A stretch of 64,000 nt of DNA from Streptomyces griseus subsp. griseus (GCF_000720255.1 NZ_JOJE01000002.1:237318-301317), one strand, 5' to 3'; shown: positions 18,495 to 26,075, counted from the first letter of the stretch. Notes: generated by a model not told the origin, from the sequence alone. Program-made: numbers and translations.

Positions 18495-18521
18495 TTAGCA
18501 CTCGCCCCTGCCGAGTGCAAG
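18495..18521 (-). promoter_or_regulatory. CIRCE operator 1 overlapping the groEL2 promoter
   Basis: On the minus strand CTTGCACTC-N9-GAGTGCTAA. TTGCAC serves as a -35 and, after 17 bp, TAATCA as a -10, so this operator covers the promoter almost exactly. Confidence 0.85.
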
Positions 18522-18588
18522 CGCCTCCCCCGGATCCGCAGGTGAACGCCGGATGCCACGACTGCCGACGGAGCGTCCGGGCAGACCG

Positions 18589-18620
18589 AAGGGCTCGCAC
18601 CCCGGGAGGTACGAGCCCTT
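18589..18620 (-). terminator. Terminator after the cold-shock gene
   Basis: AAGGGCTCG (18589-18597) and CGAGCCCTT (18612-18620) form a stem with a 14-base loop, 40 bp beyond the cold-shock gene stop on the minus strand. Confidence 0.7.
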
Positions 18621-18660
18621 CAAAGATGTTCAGAAGAACGACGCTGCGTCGGCGCGTGCT

Positions 18661-18867
18661 TCAGCCGGTCGCGAGTCGGACCATGTCCGCCTGCGGCCCC
18701 TTCTGGCCCTGCGAGATCTCGAAATCGACCCGCTGACCCTCTTCCAGGGTGCGGTATCCGTCCATCTGGATCGCACTGTAGTGGACGAATACATCCGCAC
18801 CACCGTCGACCGCGATGAAGCCGTACCCCTTCTCCGCGTTGAACCACTTGACGGTGCCCTGAGCCAT
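18661..18867 (-). CDS. Cold-shock domain protein (CspA family)
   Basis: 68-residue single OB-fold RNA/DNA chaperone. RNP-1 is visible as GYGFIAVDG and RNP-2 as VFVHYSAI; the product starts [17 protein letters not shown] and ends MVRLATG. This is the canonical length. RNP-1 has the aromatic residues needed for nucleic-acid stacking. ATG 18867 follows AGGGGAG. A long leader is likely: a promoter candidate sits around 18981-19008, giving an untranslated leader of about 107 bases, a common site of cold-shock control in this family. Convergent or downstream genes do not overlap. Confidence 0.95.
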   Translation of the reverse strand: MAQGTVKWFNAEKGYGFIAVDGGADVFVHYSAIQMDGYRTLEEGQRVDFEISQGQKGPQADMVRLATG

Positions 18868-18980
18868 GCCTAACTCCCCTATTACTGGCCCTTGCACAGA
18901 TCCACACTTCGCGGATCCGGGTCAGACCTCACCCCCCGCTTTGGTTGGGGGCGTGCGCCGGAACGCGTCGACCGCGGCCG

Positions 18981-19008
18981 AATGTATCTGTCCAACTGCC
19001 GTCTGCAA
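18981..19008 (-). promoter_or_regulatory. Candidate promoter of the cold-shock gene
   Basis: On the minus strand TTGCAG (19003-19008), 16-bp spacer, TACATT (18981-18986). Would create a ~107-base leader before the ATG at 18867. Confidence 0.35.
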
Positions 19009-19104
19009 CAGGTCAATCGGACGAGAAATCCGGGCATGGCCGGTCGGGAATTTACCGAGAATTCAGCAGAACTCAGGGCAAGTCGGGCTCCACAAAAGGA
19101 GCAA

Positions 19105-19266
19105 ATGGCGCAAAAGAACCACACACTTTGGCTACTTCTCATCGCATGTGGAGCCGTAAAAGAAAGGCGCTCGGTACGCGAAAAACAGCGCCTTCCCCAA
19201 CTGTACCGCGCTCAACCACACAGAATTGCCCCCTCCGCTTCTCTCACGGAGGGGGCAATTCGATGA
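19105..19266 (+). CDS. Doubtful 53-aa small ORF with strong ribosome site
   Basis: ATG 19105 has AAAGGAG two bases away from ideal spacing, and the product starts MAQKNHTLWLLLIACG. It lacks GC-rich third positions, runs through both hairpin terminators of the opposite strand, and its ribosome site can pair in a small GCTCC/GGAGC hairpin. It may be chance or a short regulatory peptide; I give it low weight. Confidence 0.15.
   Translation: MAQKNHTLWLLLIACGAVKERRSVREKQRLPQLYRAQPHRIAPSASLTEGAIR
19164..19194 (-). terminator. Second hairpin terminator, U-rich tail on minus strand
   Basis: AAGGCGCT (19187-19194 read on the minus strand) pairs with AGCGCCTT, followed on the minus strand by TTCTTTT, an unusually classical intrinsic terminator for this GC-rich genome. 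Backs up the terminator at 19223-19261. Confidence 0.6.
19223..19261 (-). terminator. Terminator of the PLP enzyme/sulfur-carrier operon
   Basis: GAATTGCCCCCTCCG (19223-19237) and CGGAGGGGGCAATTC (19247-19261) form a perfect 15-bp stem with a 9-base loop, 39 bp beyond the sulfur-carrier stop. Confidence 0.85.
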
Positions 19267-19299
19267 ACTCACGGTAACTGCCGTTACCGATGGTAATGA

Positions 19300-19575
19300 T
19301 CAGCCTCCGGCGACCGCCGGAATGATGGAGACTCCGGCACCGTCCGGGGTGGCCGTCTCCAGCCCCTGCTCGAAGCGGACGTCGTCGTCGTTGACGTACA
19401 CGTTGACGAAGCGGCGCAGCTTGCCCTGGTCGTCGAGAACGCGGGCCGCGATGCCCGTGTGGTTCTTCTCCAGGTCGGCGATGACTTCGCCGAGGGTCGC
19501 GCCGTCGGCGGCGACCTCGGCCTGCCCGCCGGTGTAGGTGCGCAGGATGGTGGGGATGCGGACGGTCACGCTCAT
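19300..19575 (-). CDS. ThiS/MoaD/CysO-like sulfur carrier protein
   Basis: 91-residue beta-grasp protein: MSVTVRIPTILRTYTGG at the start, NVYVNDDDVRF in the middle and the diagnostic C-terminal Gly-Gly (IIPAVAGG). In this family the terminal Gly is adenylated and converted to a thiocarboxylate that donates sulfur to a partner enzyme. The ATG overlaps the TGA of the PLP enzyme gene by four bases, so the two are translationally coupled and probably act together. The best analogy is CysO with CysM in mycobacteria, where a PLP enzyme uses the thiocarboxylate with a phosphorylated amino acid. Here the partner is threonine-synthase-like, so O-phosphohomoserine would be the acceptor and homocysteine the eventual product (inference, supported by the SAM riboswitch). 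Confidence 0.9.
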   Translation of the reverse strand: MSVTVRIPTILRTYTGGQAEVAADGATLGEVIADLEKNHTGIAARVLDDQGKLRRFVNVYVNDDDVRFEQGLETATPDGAGVSIIPAVAGG

Positions 19576-20855
19576 GCGAGGCCAGCCTCTCGGAAGGAGT
19601 CCAGGTTGGGGCGAATGGTGGCGGTGAGGCCGGTGCCGGCCACCGCGTCGAGGGTCTTCAGGCCGTCACCGGTGTTGAGGACGACCGTGGTCAGGGCCGG
19701 GTCCAGCAGCCCGTTCTCGATCAGCTTGCGCGTCACACCCACGGTCACGCCACCGGCGGTCTCCGCGAAGATGCCCTCCGTCCGGGCGAGCAGCTTGATC
19801 GCGTCGACGACCTGCTCGTCGTTGACGTCCTCCACCGCACCGCCCGTCCGGCGCGCGATGTCGAGGACGTACGGCCCGTCCGCCGGGTTGCCGATGGCGA
19901 GCGACTTGGCGATGGTGTTCGGCTTCTGCGGCCGGACGACGTCGTGGCCCGCCTTGTAGGCGACGGACACCGGCGAGCAGCCCTCGGCCTGCGCACCGAA
20001 GATCTTGTACGGCTTGTCCTCGACCAGGCCGAGCTTGATCAGCTCCTGGAGCCCCTTGTCGATCTTCGTCAGCTGCGAGCCGGAGGCGATCGGCACCACC
20101 AGCTGGTCCGGGAGCCGCCAGCCGAGCTGCTCGCAGATCTCGTACGCCAGGGTCTTGGAGCCCTCCGCGTAGTACGGCCGCAGGTTGACGTTGACGAAGC
20201 CCCAGCCCTCGCCGGCCGGGTCGCCGATCAGCTCCGAGCAGAAGCGGTTCACGTCGTCGTAGTTGCCCTCGATGCCGACGAGCTCGCCGCCGTAGACCGC
20301 GGCCATGACGACCTTGCCCTGCTCCAGGTCGTGCGGGATGAACACGCACGAGCGGAAACCGGCGCGGGCGGCCGCGGCGCCGACGGCGCCGGCCAGGTTG
20401 CCGGTGGAGGAGCAGGAGAGCGTGGTGAAGCCGAAGGCGCGGGCGGCCTCCAGGGCCTGGGCGACGACACGGTCCTTGAACGAGTGCGTCGGGTTGCCGG
20501 AGTCGTCCTTCACGTACAGCCCGCCGGTGACACCGAGCTCACGGGCGAGGTTGTCCGCCTTGACGAGCTGGGTCCAGCCGGGGTTGATGTTCGGCTTGTC
20601 CGCCACGTCGGCCGGCACGGGCAGCAGCGGGGCGTAGCGCCAGATGTTCGCGGGTCCCGCCTCGATGCGCTTGCGGAGCTCCTCGGTGTCGTACGAGGAG
20701 AAGTCGTAGGCGATCTCGAGCGGGCCGAAACACTCCTCGCACGCGAAGACCGGGCCGAGCGGTACGCGGTGACCGCACTCGCGGCAGCTCAGAGCGGCGG
20801 CGGGGCCGAGGTCTACAGTGGAGTCGGTGGTGCTTGCAGCAGTCTGCGCAGCCAT
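19572..20855 (-). CDS. Threonine-synthase-family PLP enzyme, probable homocysteine-forming
   Basis: 427-residue fold-type II PLP enzyme of the threonine synthase family, normally annotated thrC. An N-terminal zinc-knuckle-like segment (CRECGHRVPLGPVFACEECFGPLEIAYDF) precedes the catalytic core; the PLP lysine lies in NPTHSFKDR and the phosphate loop in SCSSTGNLAGAV. Canonical threonine synthase acts on O-phosphohomoserine. Three features argue for a methionine role instead: a SAM-I riboswitch upstream, a four-base coupled sulfur-carrier gene downstream, and the knowledge that Streptomyces carry another thrC in the hom-thrC-thrB cluster. I recall, without having checked, a recent report of such an O-phosphohomoserine route in Streptomyces. 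ATG 20855 is chosen with GAAAGGG upstream; in-frame starts at 20876 and 20888 fall inside the riboswitch. Confidence 0.88.
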   Translation of the reverse strand: MAAQTAASTTDSTVDLGPAAALSCRECGHRVPLGPVFACEECFGPLEIAYDFSSYDTEELRKRIEAGPANIWRYAPLLPVPADVADKPNINPGWTQLVKADNLARELGVTGGLYVKDDSGNPTHSFKDRVVAQALEAARAFGFTTLSCSSTGNLAGAVGAAAARAGFRSCVFIPHDLEQGKVVMAAVYGGELVGIEGNYDDVNRFCSELIGDPAGEGWGFVNVNLRPYYAEGSKTLAYEICEQLGWRLPDQLVVPIASGSQLTKIDKGLQELIKLGLVEDKPYKIFGAQAEGCSPVSVAYKAGHDVVRPQKPNTIAKSLAIGNPADGPYVLDIARRTGGAVEDVNDEQVVDAIKLLARTEGIFAETAGGVTVGVTRKLIENGLLDPALTTVVLNTGDGLKTLDAVAGTGLTATIRPNLDSFREAGLA

Positions 20856-20874
20856 GGAGGCGAGGCCCTTTCTC

Positions 20875-21024
20875 CTCATCTTCCTCACGACGCATCTCGC
20901 CGTGAGACGGATTTGGCACCTTCCCTAGCCGGGAGCCTCGCTGCGATCGACAGTGATCTACGAGAACCGGCTGGAGGGTTGCCGGGGCTTCAACGGGCCG
21001 TGTCCCTCTGCCCCTCTGGATGAG
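20875..21024 (-). promoter_or_regulatory. SAM-I (S-box) riboswitch
   Basis: The 150-base leader on the minus strand contains the conserved S-box core in order: P1 5' strand CTCATC, AGAGGGGCAGAGGGA, CGGCCCGTTGAAGCC, CCGGCAACC, a variable P3 arm, GGAAGGTGCCAAATCC, a P4 hairpin, and P1 3' strand GATGAG. P1 closes exactly at 20875-20880/21019-21024. The purine-rich ribosome-binding stretch AGGAGAAAGGG begins inside the P1 3' strand, so SAM binding would directly mask it; a translational off-switch is the simplest reading. SAM is the end product of the methionine pathway. Confidence 0.9.
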
Positions 21025-21157
21025 CGGTATGTGGTTGTGGAACGCGCATGACCCGCGACATGCGATGGTCACCAGCGTTGTTCAAGACTGTAACCGAAGG
21101 CCAGGACAGTTGAGATAGTCGTCCGAACCGCGAGACAACCGTGAGGAGCCGCAGACT

Positions 21158-22102
21158 GTGCTGGAAGAAGTCGAGCGCTGGCTGAGGACCCGCTCCTGGT
21201 CCGTGACCGATCGCCCGCTCCACCGGATCCTGGCCGCCAAACAGCGCACGGGCCAGTTGGTCAGTGTCGTGCTGCCCGCGCTCAACGAGGAGGAGACGGT
21301 CGGCGACATCGTCGCCGTGATCCGTCACGACCTGATGCAGCAGGTCCCGCTGGTCGACGAGGTCGTCGTCGTCGACTCGGGGTCCACCGACCGCACCTCC
21401 GAGGTGGCCGCCGCCGCGGGCGCCCGGGTCGTCCACCGCGACGCCATACTCCCCCGGATCCCGGCCGTCCCCGGCAAGGGCGAGGTGCTGTGGCGCTCGC
21501 TGCTGGTGACCGAGGGGGACATCGTCTGTTTCATCGACGCCGACCTGAAGGAGTTCTCCTCCGACTTCGTCTCCGGGATCGTGGGCCCGCTGCTGACCGA
21601 CCCGGACGTCGATCTCGTCAAGGGGATGTACGACCGCCCGCTTGCCGGTGCCGCCGGACAGGGCGGCCGGGTGACGGAGCTCATGGCCCGCCCGTTGCTG
21701 AACATGCACTGGCCGCAGCTGGCCGGGTTCGTGCAGCCGCTCGGCGGTGAGTACGCGGCCCGCCGGTCCCTGCTGGAGCAGTTGCCCTTCCCGGTCGGCT
21801 ACGGCGTGGAGCTGGGCATGCTGGTCGACTCCCTGCACCTGGTCGGGCTCGACGCCCTCGCCCAGGTCGACGTCGGGGTGCGCAAGCACCGCCATCAGGA
21901 CGGGCTGGCACTGGGCCGGATGGCCGCCGCGATCTACCGCACCGCGCAGCTGAGGCTGGCCCGCGGGCACCTCGTCCGTCCGTCCCTCACCCAGTTCGAG
22001 CGGGGTGCGGACGGGTTCGAGCCGCGTACGTACTCCTTGGACACGGAGGAGCGGCCGCCTATGGTGGAGATCGCGGAGTACGCCGCCCGCAAGGTGGCGT
22101 AA
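21158..22102 (+). CDS. gpgS: Glucosyl-3-phosphoglycerate synthase
   Basis: 314-residue GT-A glycosyltransferase (GT81) that transfers glucose from a nucleotide sugar to 3-phosphoglycerate, first step to glucosylglycerate and to methylglucose lipopolysaccharide primers. Seen: SVVLPALNEEETVGDIV (nucleotide-sugar fold start), VVVDSGSTDRT, the metal-binding FIDADL with D127/D129, and QPLGGEYAARR and GYGVELGMLVD of the acceptor site. GTG 21158 is preceded by GAGGAG. Full length. It is followed 51 bp later by otsA, so glucosylglycerate and trehalose synthesis are adjacent. Divergent from the riboswitch-controlled unit. Confidence 0.93.
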   Translation: MLEEVERWLRTRSWSVTDRPLHRILAAKQRTGQLVSVVLPALNEEETVGDIVAVIRHDLMQQVPLVDEVVVVDSGSTDRTSEVAAAAGARVVHRDAILPRIPAVPGKGEVLWRSLLVTEGDIVCFIDADLKEFSSDFVSGIVGPLLTDPDVDLVKGMYDRPLAGAAGQGGRVTELMARPLLNMHWPQLAGFVQPLGGEYAARRSLLEQLPFPVGYGVELGMLVDSLHLVGLDALAQVDVGVRKHRHQDGLALGRMAAAIYRTAQLRLARGHLVRPSLTQFERGADGFEPRTYSLDTEERPPMVEIAEYAARKVA

Positions 22103-22153
22103 CACGCGCGATCGCACGTTTGAGCGTTTACAGACCGGGCTAGGTTGAGGCGT

Positions 22154-23560
22154 ATGGCTTCCACGCACGACGCTGCTGCTCAGGTGCTGGTCGCGTCCAA
22201 CCGCGGCCCGGTCTCGTACGAGGTGCGCGAGGACGGCTCGCTCCACGCCAAACGGGGTGGCGGCGGAGTCGTGTCCGGTCTGTCGGCCATCGACCCGGAC
22301 GCCGGCGCGCTGTGGGTGTGCTCGGCGCTGTCCGACGGCGACCGGGAGGCGATCCGGCGCGGGGTGGGCGAGAAGGGCGTACGGATGCTGGACATCCCGG
22401 CGGACGTGCACTCCGACGCCTACAACGGCATCGCCAACTCCGTGCTCTGGTTCGTCCACCACATGCTGTACCTGACCCCGCTGGAGCCGGCCTTCGGCAC
22501 GGAGTTCCGGCGCCAGTGGGCGTCGTACGAGGCGTACAACCGGGCGTTCGCCGATGCGCTGGCGGAGGAGGCGGCCGAGGGCGCGGCGGTCCTGGTGCAG
22601 GACTATCACCTCTGTCTCGTTCCCGGCATGCTCCGCGAACTCCGCCCCGACCTGCGCATCGGGCACTTCTCGCACACGCCGTGGGCGCCGGTGGACTACT
22701 TCGGGCTGCTGCCCTCGGACATCCGGGAGCAGCTGCTGCGGGGCATGCTCGGCGCGGACCGCCTGGGCTTCCTCACGCAGCGCTGGGCGGACGCCTTCAC
22801 GGCGTGCTGTACGGAGTTCGCCGGAGGCCTCGGGGGAACGCACCTCGGGGTGCACGGGCTGGGCGCCGACGCCGAGTTCCTGCGTGAGCGCTCGCACCGG
22901 GACGACGTGGAGGAGCGGATCACCGCCCTGCGCGAGGAGATCGGCGGGGAGGGCCGCAAGGCGATCGTCCGGGTCGACCGCACCGAACTGTCGAAGAACA
23001 TCGTGCGCGGACTGCTCGCCTACCGCCAGCTGCTCGACGACCATCCCGAGTGGCGCGAGCGGGTCGTCCATGTCGCCTTCGCCTACCCCTCCCGCCAGGA
23101 CCTGGCCGTCTACCGGGAATACACGGCGGAGGTGAGCCGGCTGTCGGAGGAGATCAACGAGCGGTACGGCACACCCGGCTGGACCCCGGTGCTGCTGAAC
23201 CTCAAGGACGACTTCGCCCGCTCCCTGGCCGCCTACCGCCTCGCGGACGTGGCCCTGGTCAACCCCATCCGGGACGGCATGAACCTCGTCGCGAAGGAGG
23301 TCCCGGTCGTCTCCGACGAGGGCTGCGCGCTGGTGCTGTCACGTGAGGCGGGGGCGTACTGGGAGCTGGGCGAGGACGCGCTCGTCGTGAACCCGTACGA
23401 CGTGCTGGAGACGGCCCGCGCCCTGCACGAGGCGCTGTCCATGAAGCCGGAGGAGCGGGCCGAGCGGACGAAGCGACTGGTGGCCGCGGCGACCGCGCTG
23501 CCTCCGACCCGGTGGTTCCTGGATCAGCTGCACGCGCTGCGGGAGATTCAGCCCAGCTGA
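22154..23560 (+). CDS. otsA: Trehalose-6-phosphate synthase
   Basis: 468-residue GT20 enzyme joining glucose from UDP/GDP-glucose to glucose-6-phosphate. N-terminal VLVASNRGPVSYE, phosphate loop KRGGGGVVSGL, LVQDYHLCLVPGMLRE, HFSHTPWA, RVDRTELSKNI and the C-terminal DGMNLVAKEV are all present. ATG 22154 follows TTGAGG. Slightly divergent from E. coli OtsA but complete. Its 3' end overlaps the convergent otsB by 13 bp, an arrangement that places synthase and phosphatase on opposite strands and may couple them through antisense transcription. Confidence 0.92.
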   Translation: MASTHDAAAQVLVASNRGPVSYEVREDGSLHAKRGGGGVVSGLSAIDPDAGALWVCSALSDGDREAIRRGVGEKGVRMLDIPADVHSDAYNGIANSVLWFVHHMLYLTPLEPAFGTEFRRQWASYEAYNRAFADALAEEAAEGAAVLVQDYHLCLVPGMLRELRPDLRIGHFSHTPWAPVDYFGLLPSDIREQLLRGMLGADRLGFLTQRWADAFTACCTEFAGGLGGTHLGVHGLGADAEFLRERSHRDDVEERITALREEIGGEGRKAIVRVDRTELSKNIVRGLLAYRQLLDDHPEWRERVVHVAFAYPSRQDLAVYREYTAEVSRLSEEINERYGTPGWTPVLLNLKDDFARSLAAYRLADVALVNPIRDGMNLVAKEVPVVSDEGCALVLSREAGAYWELGEDALVVNPYDVLETARALHEALSMKPEERAERTKRLVAAATALPPTRWFLDQLHALREIQPS

Positions 23561-24408
23561 TCGGCCAGCGCCCGCAGCAGCCGTACGACCCCTGCCGGAC
23601 CGTCGACGACGAGGTCGGCGCGTTCGGCCAGTTCGGTGACTTCGCTGCTGCCGCTGCACACGAGCAGGCCGGGGACGCCGTCGGAGCGGAGTTTCTCGAC
23701 GGCGGCGAAGGCGGGGAGGTCGCCGAGGTCGTCGCCGGCGTACAGGACGGCCTCGGCGCCGGTGTCGCGGAGGTGTTCGAGGAGGGCCACACCCTTGTCC
23801 ATGCCGGGCGGGCGGAGTTCGAGGACCATGCGGCCCGGCTCGACGATCAGTCCGTGGCGGGCGGCGAGGTCGGTGAGCGGTTGGCGCAGGGCGTCGAAGG
23901 CGGCCTGCGGGTCCTCGGCGCGCCGGGTGTGCACGGCGACGGCCCGGCCCTTCTCCTCGACCCAGGTGCCGTGGGAGGCGCCGGCCCGCTCGATGGCGTC
24001 CGGCAGTTCGGCCCGGACGGCGGCGACTCCGGGGTGCGGGTCGGGGGCGGTGAGGGTGCCGCCCTCCCAGCGTTCGGCGCCGTAGTGGCCGAGGACGACG
24101 AGGTGTTCCAGCCCGGTGACCCCGGCGAATCCGCCGTGCCGTACGGCCACCTCGGCCGGCCGGCCGGTGATGACCGTGACGGCCGCGATCCGGGGTGCGA
24201 GCGCGGTGAGCGCGGCCACCGCGTCCGGGTGGGCCCTGGCCTGCTCCGGGTCGGCGACGATCGGCGCGAGCGTGCCGTCGAAGTCGAGCGCGACGACCGC
24301 CCGGCGGGGGCGCGCGAGGATCGCGGCCAGCCCGTCACGTCCGGCTCGCGTGGTGGGGGTGGGGACAGGGGTGATGGCTTCGCTGAAGTCCTTGTCGTGG
24401 CTGCCCAT
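23548..24408 (-). CDS. otsB: Trehalose-6-phosphate phosphatase
   Basis: 286-residue HAD hydrolase releasing trehalose from trehalose-6-phosphate. Motif I is LDFDGTLAP with D42 and D44, motif II is VITGR, and the C-terminal YAGDDLGDLPAF supplies the metal-binding aspartates. A 34-residue N-terminal extension precedes the core. ATG 24408. The convergent 13-bp overlap with otsA supports the functional pairing. Nothing missing. Confidence 0.92.
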   Translation of the reverse strand: MGSHDKDFSEAITPVPTPTTRAGRDGLAAILARPRRAVVALDFDGTLAPIVADPEQARAHPDAVAALTALAPRIAAVTVITGRPAEVAVRHGGFAGVTGLEHLVVLGHYGAERWEGGTLTAPDPHPGVAAVRAELPDAIERAGASHGTWVEEKGRAVAVHTRRAEDPQAAFDALRQPLTDLAARHGLIVEPGRMVLELRPPGMDKGVALLEHLRDTGAEAVLYAGDDLGDLPAFAAVEKLRSDGVPGLLVCSGSSEVTELAERADLVVDGPAGVVRLLRALADQLG

Positions 24409-24431
24409 ACGGCGACCTTACCGAGTGTTCT

Positions 24432-24659
24432 TCAGCGCTCCGCCCGCTTTCCCTCCCGTATCCGCCGAAGACGGTTCACCGTCACCGGGTCGTGAGCCAG
24501 CGCACGCGTGTCGTCCAGGAGGGCGTTGAGGAGCTGGTAGTAGCGGACGGGGGCGAGGCCCAGCTCCTCGCGGATGGCGCGTTCCTTGGCGCCGGGGCCG
24601 GAGAAGCCCCGGCGTTCCAGGGCGAGGATGTCCTGTTCGCGGCGGCCGAGGTCGGTCAT
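24432..24659 (-). CDS. DUF3263 domain protein
   Basis: 75-residue protein starting MTDLGRREQDILALERRGFSG, recognised as DUF3263, a short actinobacterial family with a likely helix-turn-helix (REELGLAPVRYYQLLNALLDD). Positive C-terminus (LRRIREGKRAER). Possibly a DNA-binding protein, unproved. Lies 23 bp upstream of otsB on the same strand and 44 bp downstream of the sugar-binding lipoprotein gene, so it may be co-transcribed with either. Confidence 0.82.
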   Translation of the reverse strand: MTDLGRREQDILALERRGFSGPGAKERAIREELGLAPVRYYQLLNALLDDTRALAHDPVTVNRLRRIREGKRAER

Positions 24660-24703
24660 GCGGGCAACCGTAGCCCCGGCCACTGACATCCATCCATCAG
24701 CGA

Positions 24704-25969
24704 CTACTGACCGCTGTCCGCCGCGCTCGCCGTCGCCTGGAGGCGGCTGAGGACGTTGGCGGGGCTGCCGCCCGAGGTGACGGCCTGGCCTATCCGCTGC
24801 TTGATGTCCGCGCTGACCTCCGCCCACGACGTCTTGGCGACGGGGTAGAGCTCGGAGAGCGGGAGTTCCGCGAGGAAGGGCCGCAGGTCCTTGTCCTCGT
24901 CGGCCGCGGCCATCGCCGTCGACGCGGACCGGGTGACGGGGAGCAGGTCGTACGTGCGGGAGAAGTTGAGCACGTTCTGCTTGTCGTAGACGAAGTCGAG
25001 GAAGTCCCCGATCTGGTCACGGTGGTCGTTCTTCTTGAACGCGGTCATCCAGTCGGCGACGCCCATCGTCGCCTTGCTCGCGCCGTCCCTGCCGGGCATC
25101 GGCACCATGCCGAACTTCACGCCCTGGGCCGCGGCGGCCTTCATCAGCGAGGGGTGGCCGTTCAGCATGCCGACGTCTCCGGAGGCGAACGCGTTGAACG
25201 CGTCGGCCCGGTTGAGCTTGCCGGGCGCGACCGGTCCGGTCAGGCCCTTGCCGACGAGCTGGTCCTTCAGCCAGGCGAAGGTGTCGACGTTCTGCGCGGA
25301 GTCGAGGCTGTAGGTGCCGACGGTCTCGGTGTAGCCGCCCCCGCCGCTGAGCAGCCACTGCATGGTCTCCGCCTGAGCCTCCTCGGGCCCGAGCGGCAGC
25401 GCGTACGGGTACTTCACGCCCTCCGCCTTGAGGGCGGCCGCGTCGGAAGCGAGGTCGTCCCAGGTCTTCGGCGGGGTGAGGCCGGCCTTGTCGAAGAGGG
25501 TCTTGTTGTAGAAGAGCAGCCGGGTGGAGGCCGCGAACGGCATGCCGTACTGGATGCCGTGCACCTGACCCGCGGCGACGAGCTGGGAGGCGAAGTCGGC
25601 CTGGGTGGGGATGGAGAGCACGTCGCCGGCCTTGTAGAGCAGGCCCTTGTCGGCGTAGTCCGCGTAGGAGCCGATCTGTGCCATGTCAGGGGCGTCGCCG
25701 GCGGCGACCATCTCCTTGACCTTGCGGTCGACGTCGCTCCAGGAGTAGACGCTGACCTCGACGTTCACGTCCGGGTGCTGCTTCTCGTACTCCTTGACCA
25801 GGGAGCCCCAGTACTTCTTGGAGCTGTTGCCCGCGCTGTTGCCGTAGTCGGCGGCGACGAGTCTCAGGGTGACGTCGTCGGAGCCTCCGGTCAGACCGCA
25901 GCCGCCGAGGGCCGCCGTCATACCCAGTGCGGAGATCACCGCGATCGTTCCTGTCCTGCGCCGCTGCAC
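24704..25969 (-). CDS. Sugar ABC transporter substrate-binding lipoprotein
   Basis: 421-residue extracellular solute-binding protein of the carbohydrate uptake type (CUT1). Signal peptide with basic start (MQRRRTG) and lipobox LGGC with Cys24 as lipidation site; the mature part has the periplasmic-binding fold typical of oligosaccharide receptors (VKEMVAAGDAPDMAQIGSYA ... FNAFASGDVGMLNGHPSLM). No permease genes are adjacent, so it would rely on permeases elsewhere, with MsiK (44681) the usual ATPase for such systems. The divergent promoter region contains two dre sites, so DasR control and an amino-sugar ligand (GlcNAc or chito-oligomers) are likely. From memory it corresponds to SCO4286. Confidence 0.9.
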   Translation of the reverse strand: MQRRRTGTIAVISALGMTAALGGCGLTGGSDDVTLRLVAADYGNSAGNSSKKYWGSLVKEYEKQHPDVNVEVSVYSWSDVDRKVKEMVAAGDAPDMAQIGSYADYADKGLLYKAGDVLSIPTQADFASQLVAAGQVHGIQYGMPFAASTRLLFYNKTLFDKAGLTPPKTWDDLASDAAALKAEGVKYPYALPLGPEEAQAETMQWLLSGGGGYTETVGTYSLDSAQNVDTFAWLKDQLVGKGLTGPVAPGKLNRADAFNAFASGDVGMLNGHPSLMKAAAAQGVKFGMVPMPGRDGASKATMGVADWMTAFKKNDHRDQIGDFLDFVYDKQNVLNFSRTYDLLPVTRSASTAMAAADEDKDLRPFLAELPLSELYPVAKTSWAEVSADIKQRIGQAVTSGGSPANVLSRLQATASAADSGQ

Positions 25970-26014
25970 TGCCTTGCCCCAACCCTGCTGTCTCGCCGTT
26001 CAATAAGTGAATCA

Positions 26015-26048
26015 TAAGGTCTACACCACGTAAGTGGACTAGACCTCT
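26015..26048. promoter_or_regulatory. Two dre (DasR) sites between the sugar-binding gene and nagK
   Basis: Site A at 26015-26030 has the core GGTCTACACCAC (11 of 16 consensus positions); site B at 26033-26048, AGTGGACTAGACCTCT, matches 14 of 16. They lie 28 bp before the nagK start and 46 bp before the lipoprotein start, so one DasR cluster can repress both directions until glucosamine-6-phosphate accumulates. Confidence 0.82.
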
Positions 26049-26075
26049 TGTGGGTCGGCGGGTCACACTGTTCCC

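Larger units (their letters stand above)
18868..19299. other. 432-bp intergenic region, unusually AT-rich, between csp and the sulfur-carrier gene
   Basis: Holds the likely csp leader and promoter, two minus-strand hairpin terminators (19164-19194 and 19223-19261), a small dyad CGGTAAC/GTTACCG at 19272-19289, and one doubtful plus-strand frame with a good ribosome site (19105-19266). The 19080-19200 part is clearly less GC-rich than the surroundings. No RNA gene family was recognised. Confidence 0.6.

Noticed and set aside
18478..18503. Single palindrome GAGTGCTAA-N8-TTAGCACTC as an operator
   Set aside because: It is the junction of two properly oriented CIRCE elements, not a site of its own.
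20990..23071. 693-codon frame antisense to gpgS-otsA
   Set aside because: Spans two well-supported genes on the other strand; biased composition.
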